Source of the DNA: an uncultured Clostridia bacterium
GTDB lineage: Bacteria; Bacillota; Clostridia; Oscillospirales; CAG-272
DNA: 11,402 bases
Direction: 5' to 3'
Assembly: GCA_945936265.1 (NCBI GenBank)
Contig: CAMETB010000039.1
Location: forward strand, 1 to 11,402
Part shown: piece by piece, positions 6,998 to 11,402 of the stretch
Numbering within the stretch: position 1 is the first letter of the stretch
Layout of the letters: each line of letters starts with the position of its first letter
The notes under the pieces: generated by a model
Seen by the model: the letters and a program-made list of their open reading frames with translations, nothing else
What the model was told of the DNA's origin: nothing
Database searches by the model: none
Translations under genes and position numbers: made by a program

Positions 6998-7826
6998 CGT
7001 CACCCTCGGTCAGTACTACGAAACGGGGTCGGTAATACACAAGGCCGATCCTCGTGCAAAACTCTTTTTCATGCTTTTCTTTCTTATTGCGACATTTGTT
7101 GCAAAGGACGTTCATTCTTTCGGGTTTCTTACGATCGTTGCGATTATTTCGATAATTATAAGCAGAGTACCGTTAAGGATAGTTTTGAAGGGCCTTAAAC
7201 CGCTTATAGTCATCATAGCGTTTACGGCACTTCTCAATGTGTTTTGGGTAAAGGGTGAAACGTTGCTTGTTTCGTTTACGGTTATTCCTGATTTCTGGAG
7301 AGTTGATATATACAAAGAAGGACTCATAAATGCGGGACTTATGACTCAGAGAATAGTGACGTTACTTGCGGCAACAAGCGTTTACTTCTCATACGCCACA
7401 ACTCCGATAGCCCTGACAGACGGGCTTGAAAAATTCTTCGGACCGTTAAAAAAGATAAAAGTGCCGGTTCATGAGTTCGCCATGATGATGACGATAGCAT
7501 TGAGATTTATACCGACTTTAATTGACGAAACTTCGAAGATAATGAATGCGCAGAAGGCAAGGGGAGCGGATTTTTCAAGCGGAGGACTTATAAAAAGGGC
7601 AAAAGCCCTTATCCCCATAATAATACCGCTCTTTATATCGGCTTTTAGAAGGGCGGAGGAACTTGCCACGGCGATGGAGTGCCGTTGCTATCGTGGCGGT
7701 ACGGGCAGAACAAGAATGAATGAACTTAAAATGAAATTCCGCGATTACGTTATGTTCACGCTCGGGGCTCTCACTCTTGTCGGAGTTATCCTTCTGAACA
7801 TTTATGCAAACGGGTATAAAGTATGA
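6987..7826 (+). CDS. ecfT: Energy-coupling factor transporter transmembrane protein EcfT
   Basis: The 279-residue membrane protein opens with the typical GQYYETGSVIHKADPRAKL (8-26) and contains several hydrophobic helices (about 25-39, 46-60, 72-88, 118-136 and 251-272). It has the two coupling motifs that contact the ATPases: ARG at 191-193 (in NAQKARGADF) and the second Arg-containing motif in ATAMECRCYRGGTGRTRM (228-244). EcfT is the scaffold that links EcfA1/EcfA2 to the substrate-specific S protein. The start at 6987 has GAGGGGGA six bases upstream and lies inside the end of ecfA2. Its stop overlaps the truA start in ATGA. Confidence 0.96.
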   Translation: MGFDVTLGQYYETGSVIHKADPRAKLFFMLFFLIATFVAKDVHSFGFLTIVAIISIIISRVPLRIVLKGLKPLIVIIAFTALLNVFWVKGETLLVSFTVIPDFWRVDIYKEGLINAGLMTQRIVTLLAATSVYFSYATTPIALTDGLEKFFGPLKKIKVPVHEFAMMMTIALRFIPTLIDETSKIMNAQKARGADFSSGGLIKRAKALIPIIIPLFISAFRRAEELATAMECRCYRGGTGRTRMNELKMKFRDYVMFTLGALTLVGVILLNIYANGYKV

Positions 7827-8584
7827 AAATTCTCATAATCGTATCGTACGACGGAACGAATTATAACGGATATCAGTTACAGGGAGAAAAGCCGACTGTT
7901 GCGCTTATGCTGAACAGGGCGGCTGAAAAAACCTTCGGCTTTCCTTGCAATGTAACCGGATGCAGCCGCACGGACAGTGGAGTTCACGCACTTGGCTTTG
8001 CGGCAACGCTCGAGCCGAGATCCAAAAAAGATACAATAACCGTACCGACGGATAAAATCGCTTTGGCGATGAATGCAAATCTGCCAAACGATATATCGGT
8101 TTTATCCGCAAGATCTGTTGACGATACATTTCATCCGAGGTACGGAGTAGTGAGGAAAGAATACGTTTACAGAATACACGATTCTGCCATAAGAAATCCG
8201 TTTTACAAGGACAGGGTGCTTGAATACGGAAAGAGAATAACCGATGAAGAACTTCGGAAAATGAGCATTGCCGCAACTCAGTTTGCAGGTACGCATTACT
8301 TCGATTCGTTTATGTCGAGCGGGTCAAAAATAACCGATACTCAAAGAACCGTTTTTGACAGTTGTATAAAAAGAAGCGGAGATCTTGTGGAGTTTACCGT
8401 TTGCGCAGACGGCTTCCTTTATAATATGGTGAGAATAATGGTGGGGACTTTACTTGACGTTGCGTCGGGAAAGATAAATGAAACCGATATAGCATCCATA
8501 ATAAATGCCCGTGACAGAAGGCTTGCGGGGCCTACCGTAAAGCCTTGCGGACTTTATTTGAAAAAAGTAACCTATAACTATTGA
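7823..8584 (+). CDS. truA: tRNA pseudouridine(38-40) synthase TruA
   Basis: The 253-residue protein matches TruA along its length. It begins ILIIVSYDGTNYNGYQLQ, contains the catalytic aspartate Asp51 in CSRTDSGVHA (47-56), has the conserved KEYVYRI (112-118), and ends with the family motif GFLYNMVRIMVGTLLDVASG (197-216) and the AGPTVKPCGLYL segment (235-246). TruA isomerises uridines 38-40 in the tRNA anticodon arm. The start overlaps the ecfT stop by four bases (ATGA), so it is probably translationally coupled. ecfA1-ecfA2-ecfT-truA is a well-known gene string in Firmicutes. The -35 element of the next promoter overlaps its stop codon. Confidence 0.97.
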   Translation: MKILIIVSYDGTNYNGYQLQGEKPTVALMLNRAAEKTFGFPCNVTGCSRTDSGVHALGFAATLEPRSKKDTITVPTDKIALAMNANLPNDISVLSARSVDDTFHPRYGVVRKEYVYRIHDSAIRNPFYKDRVLEYGKRITDEELRKMSIAATQFAGTHYFDSFMSSGSKITDTQRTVFDSCIKRSGDLVEFTVCADGFLYNMVRIMVGTLLDVASGKINETDIASIINARDRRLAGPTVKPCGLYLKKVTYNY

Positions 8585-8609
8585 CAAATGCCGAAAAAGG
8601 TAATATAAT
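8581..8609 (+). promoter_or_regulatory. Perfect-consensus sigma-A promoter upstream of the CvpA-like pair
   Basis: TTGACA at 8581-8586 and TATAAT at 8604-8609 are separated by exactly 17 bp, matching the housekeeping consensus at every hexamer position. The TGA of the truA stop lies inside the -35 hexamer (8582-8584). Initiation would fall near 8616, giving a leader of about 70 bases before the ATG at 8685. There is no terminator between truA and this promoter, so readthrough from the upstream operon is also possible. No CtsR-type or CIRCE-type heat-shock operator was seen around it. Confidence 0.88.
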
Positions 8610-8633
8610 ATATTATACCGAAATTTGAACAGA

Positions 8634-8659
8634 AATCGGACAAGCATAATTTTCCGATT
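8634..8659 (+). other. Hairpin in the leader of the first CvpA-like gene
   Basis: AATCGGA at 8634-8640 and TCCGATT at 8653-8659 are perfect reverse complements, giving a 7-bp stem with a 12-base loop. The element lies in the predicted leader, between the promoter and the GAGG ribosome binding site. No T-run follows, so it is not an intrinsic terminator. A role in RNA stability or as a protein site is possible but unproven, and a short chance palindrome cannot be excluded. Confidence 0.35.
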
Positions 8660-8684
8660 GTGAGATAAAGAAAGAGGAATAAAA

Positions 8685-9416
8685 ATGACAATAAGTCTGG
8701 CAATTGATATTCTCATAGCGTTCATTTGCTTGATAATAATAATAAGGAATGCGGCTCGTGGTTTTATAAAGTCATTCATGACTTTTGCAAAAACCATACT
8801 CGCATTTCTTGTTGCGTATATTTTTAACTCTCCGCTTGCAAAACTTCTCAGTGAAAAAATATTTTTAAACCTGTCAAATAAGTGGGTGCTCGACGCATTT
8901 GTATCTACCGCGGACGGTGAGGGCGGATATGCGCTTTACAACCTTTTTGACGGAATTCCGCAGTGGTTTACAAACTTTATGATGAAATCCGGAATAGATG
9001 ACAGTGCAATTCAGAAGTATTTTGTCGGTAAAGAGAGCGCTTCTTACGAGGTTATGCAGGACCTCGCAGCAGGGCTTGGCACGGCTCTCTCGTCTCTTAT
9101 TTCAACCGTGGTGTCGTGCCTGATTTTGTTTATCGTTACGGAAATACTTCTCATATTTGTGGGAATACTTCTCGGCAAGGTAGGCAAGTTACCGGTTCTC
9201 AGATTCGTTAATCTGGCGCTTGGCGCTCTTATAGGAGTAGCTGTATCTGCCGTTATTGCATGGCTCGTCTCACTCGGAGTCGGCTACATAATACAATTCG
9301 GCGCAAGATATAAGCCGGAGATATTCAATTCTTCGATAATAGAAAATTCCGTAATACTGAAGTTCTTCAGCGAGCATAATCTTTGGTATATGCTTAAAGG
9401 ATGGCTGGGAAAATAG
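8685..9416 (+). CDS. CvpA-like family membrane protein, copy 1
   Basis: This 243-residue integral membrane protein begins with a membrane helix (3-20), then the RNAARGFIKSF turn (21-31) and a second helix (32-47), the arrangement of the CvpA (colicin V production) family. A hydrophilic stretch (about 50-135) follows, then hydrophobic segments at about 136-164 and 175-205, including LPVLRFVNLALGALIG at 169-184, which resembles the last conserved part of CvpA. It ends with a hydrophilic tail containing PEIFNSSIIENS (211-222). CvpA proteins affect envelope functions in several bacteria but lack a settled biochemical role. The ATG has GAGG about seven bases upstream. The next gene is a diverged paralogue with the same layout. 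The family assignment is by motif and topology only. Confidence 0.75.
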   Translation: MTISLAIDILIAFICLIIIIRNAARGFIKSFMTFAKTILAFLVAYIFNSPLAKLLSEKIFLNLSNKWVLDAFVSTADGEGGYALYNLFDGIPQWFTNFMMKSGIDDSAIQKYFVGKESASYEVMQDLAAGLGTALSSLISTVVSCLILFIVTEILLIFVGILLGKVGKLPVLRFVNLALGALIGVAVSAVIAWLVSLGVGYIIQFGARYKPEIFNSSIIENSVILKFFSEHNLWYMLKGWLGK

Positions 9417-9450
9417 TATCGGATAAAAGAAAATTGTTATAGTTGCGTTT

Positions 9451-9480
9451 TTCCGTTAATACTATCGTAAACGGAATTTT
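9451..9480 (+). other. Hairpin followed by TTTT between the two CvpA-like genes
   Basis: TTCCGTT (9451-9457) pairs with AACGGAA (9470-9476). Inside it, TAC and GTA can pair around a TATC loop with a two-base bulge, for about 10 bp in total. Four T residues follow, then the GGAGG of the next gene at 9485. It could act as a weak terminator or an RNA processing or stability element that adjusts the ratio of the two products. The stem is short and AT-rich and the T-run is short, so strong termination is unlikely. Confidence 0.35.
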
Positions 9481-9494
9481 AAGCGGAGGCTTTT

Positions 9495-10223
9495 ATGACT
9501 GCAAGTCTTGTTATAGATATAGTTTTGGCACTCATGACTTGTGTTCTTACAATAAGGTATGCAATGAAAGGATTTTTGAAAACGGCTCTGGATCTTTTCA
9601 AGACCGTCATTTCGATTTTTCTTGCATACGCTTTGAGGAACCATGTTGCCAGACTGATAGATTCGATTTTCATGAATAAAACAATAGTCGGCTGGGTAAA
9701 CAAGTCTCTTGTTGCCGTTGCCGGCGGTGAAAATGCGATCGTCGATTTTTCTTCGATTTACAGGGACATGCCCACATTTTATACAAATGTGCTTTCAAAG
9801 TTCGGTCTGGATCTTTGTAAACTGGACGAGCAGTTTAAAAATCTGACATCGGAAAATATAAACGCTTTGTCGGAGAACATCGGTTCCGCGCTTTCATATA
9901 TGATTTCTGTAGCTATAGCGGTAATCGCGGTATTTGCCGTTTCGATTGTGGTTCTGACAATTGTTGTTCATCTTCTGAATCTTCTTACAAAATTCAAGGG
10001 AGTCGATATTCTTAATAAGTTTCTCGGGCTCGTATTCGGTGCTGCTTTGTCGGCAGTCATTATGTGGGGCGTGGGCTTTGTATTTTCAAAAGCAGTTGAA
10101 TGGTTCGGACCTATGTATCCGAATGTTTTCAACGAGAGTATTATAGATAATTCGATAATTCTGAATTTTTTCTGCAAGAATAATCTTCTGGAAATTGTAA
10201 TAGGATGGTTCAGGAAGTTATAA
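9495..10223 (+). CDS. CvpA-like family membrane protein, copy 2
   Basis: This 242-residue protein is a paralogue of the gene just upstream. Both start MT(I/A)SL.ID with a first helix (3-20), a YAMKGFLKT turn (22-30), a second helix (about 33-46), a hydrophilic middle, hydrophobic segments (about 134-163 and 176-198) with VDILNKFLGLVFGAALSAV (170-188), and the same ending: NVFNESIIDNSIIL (210-223) against EIFNSSIIENSVIL in copy 1. The middle third has diverged strongly. The ATG has GGAGG five bases upstream and lies 78 bp after copy 1. I see no separate strong promoter, so cotranscription with copy 1 is likely. No enzymatic motif is visible, and its function is unknown beyond a likely envelope role. 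Confidence 0.75.
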   Translation: MTASLVIDIVLALMTCVLTIRYAMKGFLKTALDLFKTVISIFLAYALRNHVARLIDSIFMNKTIVGWVNKSLVAVAGGENAIVDFSSIYRDMPTFYTNVLSKFGLDLCKLDEQFKNLTSENINALSENIGSALSYMISVAIAVIAVFAVSIVVLTIVVHLLNLLTKFKGVDILNKFLGLVFGAALSAVIMWGVGFVFSKAVEWFGPMYPNVFNESIIDNSIILNFFCKNNLLEIVIGWFRKL

Positions 10224-10253
10224 AATTCGATTTGCCTGAAAAGGAAATAAACC

Positions 10254-11402
10254 ATGGAAATGTGTGCAAGATGTAAGAAAAGACCGGCGACGGTTTACAT
10301 CATGAAAATAGAAAACAACGAGCAGAAGCAGGAGGGACTTTGCCTTGTGTGCGCAAGGGAACTCGGTATAAAGCCCGTTGACGATATAATGAAAAAAATG
10401 GGCATAAGCGACGACGAGCTCGAAAACATGGAGAAAATGGTCGCCGAAATAATGCCGACAGACGATGAAAACGAAGGCGACGACGAAAACGACGATTCGC
10501 CGACGATAGATTTTTCAAAACTGATGAGAAATTCGGGCTTTTCTCAGGCAAGCAATGAAAAGGAAAAGAAAAATACAAGGGCAAAAGACGACAGAAAAAA
10601 TCTTACCACCTACTGTCATAATCTTACGCAGGACGCCTTAAACGGTAAACTTGATAAGATAGTCGGAAGAGAGAGGGAACTTGAGAGAGTAATACAGATT
10701 TTGTGCCGCCGTCAGAAAAATAATCCTTGTCTTATAGGTGAGCCCGGCGTTGGTAAAACGGCGATAGCCGAGGCACTTGCGCAGAAAATAGTTGACGGAG
10801 ATGTTCCGTATAAGCTTAAAAATTGCGAAATTTATCTTGTCGATCTCACCGCACTTGTTGCAGGAACTCAATTCAGAGGTCAGTTTGAGGCAAGAATAAA
10901 TGGGTTACTCAAAGAAGTTAAAGCCGCAGGAAACATAATTCTTGTAATAGATGAAATTCATAATATCGTAGGAGCCGGCAACTCCGAGGGGAGCATGAAT
11001 GCGGCGAACATACTCAAACCGGCACTCTCGAGGGGCGAGATACAAGTAATAGGCGCAACTACGATGACGGAGTACCGCAAGTATATAGAGAAAGACGCCG
11101 CGCTTGAGAGAAGATTTCAGCCCGTTAAAATTGACGAACCGTCAATTGACGAATGCGTTGAGATGATAATGGGCATAAAGCACTATTATGAGATATATCA
11201 CGGGGTTATAATACCCGACGATATTGCAAGATGCGCCGTCACCATGAGCGAGAGATATATAACCGACAGGTTTTTGCCGGACAAGGCGATAGATCTTATC
11301 GACGAGGCATGCTCTCACATAGTTCTCCATTCTCCGAGAATAAACGAAAGATATAAATTGATTGACACTCTTGCGGAGCTTGACAAAAAGACCGACGCGC
11401 TG
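10254..11402 (+). CDS. clpE: ATP-dependent Clp protease ATP-binding subunit, ClpE type, N-terminal part (runs off window)
   Basis: The 383 codons present have no stop and reach the window edge. A zinc finger opens the protein: Cys4 and Cys7, then Cys30 and Cys33. The ClpA/ClpC N-domain repeats are missing, which is the hallmark of ClpE. Residues 69-82 form a very acidic linker. The first AAA+ module follows with Walker A GEPGVGKT (162-169), pore-loop region GTQFRGQFE (205-213), Walker B ILVIDEIHNI (Asp233 and Glu234), GATT (267-270) and an arginine-finger segment ALERRFQ (283-289). The lid contains DRFLPDKAIDLIDEA, then a probable coiled-coil middle region begins (about 365 onward). ClpE-type ATPases unfold damaged proteins for ClpP. 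The ATG at 10254 has AAGGA eight bases upstream and starts 30 bp after the second CvpA-like gene. A ClpC-like name is possible in other annotation schemes. Confidence 0.88.
   Translation, partial: MEMCARCKKRPATVYIMKIENNEQKQEGLCLVCARELGIKPVDDIMKKMGISDDELENMEKMVAEIMPTDDENEGDDENDDSPTIDFSKLMRNSGFSQASNEKEKKNTRAKDDRKNLTTYCHNLTQDALNGKLDKIVGRERELERVIQILCRRQKNNPCLIGEPGVGKTAIAEALAQKIVDGDVPYKLKNCEIYLVDLTALVAGTQFRGQFEARINGLLKEVKAAGNIILVIDEIHNIVGAGNSEGSMNAANILKPALSRGEIQVIGATTMTEYRKYIEKDAALERRFQPVKIDEPSIDECVEMIMGIKHYYEIYHGVIIPDDIARCAVTMSERYITDRFLPDKAIDLIDEACSHIVLHSPRINERYKLIDTLAELDKKTDAL

Noticed and set aside
8585..8684. Intrinsic terminator after truA
   Set aside because: The only stem (8634-8659) is followed by purine-rich sequence, not a T-run, and lies downstream of the new promoter.
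10224..10253. CtsR or CIRCE heat-shock operator before clpE
   Set aside because: The 30-bp gap has neither GGTCAAA repeats nor a TTAGCACTC inverted repeat.
1..11402. Mobile element, CRISPR array, tRNA, rRNA or toxin-antitoxin pair
   Set aside because: No repeats, transposase or integrase motifs, cloverleaf-type sequences or paired small genes were seen; genes are packed and of housekeeping type throughout.

Overview
This window looks like chromosomal housekeeping DNA from an anaerobic, low-to-mid GC Firmicute, most likely a member of the Clostridia. I base this on the gene families present (DUF951, the YfhO membrane protein family, an EcfA1/EcfA2/EcfT module joined to truA, and a ClpE-type unfoldase), on the strong GGAGG ribosome binding sites, and on the sigma-A-like promoters. 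A species cannot be named from the sequence alone. I see no mobile elements, tRNA or rRNA genes, CRISPR arrays or prophage genes, and no gene-free stretch longer than 187 bp.

Left part (1-3677, minus strand): a tightly packed operon reads from right to left as a DUF951 zinc-ribbon-like small protein, a 927-residue YfhO-family polytopic membrane protein, ruvA, and the first 19 codons of ruvB. Neighbouring genes overlap or lie within about 10 bp of each other. Centre (3678-3864): a 187-bp divergent promoter region carries one sigma-A-like promoter in each direction, both with TGn-extended -10 elements. ruvA/ruvB and ruvC are therefore transcribed away from each other, and together the window encodes (in part) the RuvABC Holliday-junction machinery.

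Centre-right (3865-8584, plus strand): an operon with almost no spacing encodes RuvC, a class I SAM-dependent methyltransferase of the RlmI-like type, both ATPases and the transmembrane coupling subunit of an ECF vitamin/metal transporter (EcfA1, EcfA2, EcfT; no substrate-binding S component is present), and the tRNA pseudouridine synthase TruA. The ecfA1-ecfA2-ecfT-truA block is a known Firmicute gene string that usually sits in the ribosomal-protein region. Here it follows ruvC.

Right part (8581-11402, plus strand): a perfect-consensus promoter (TTGACA, 17 bp, TATAAT) overlaps the truA stop codon and starts a new unit. That unit comprises two tandem, diverged CvpA-like membrane proteins that share an unusual C-terminal signature, followed 30 bp later by a ClpE-type AAA+ unfoldase that runs off the end of the window. 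The least ordinary feature is this tandem CvpA pair with its shared C-terminal motif and its position in front of clpE. The remaining genes are recognisable families in somewhat unusual combinations, and I did not find a clearly undescribed system.
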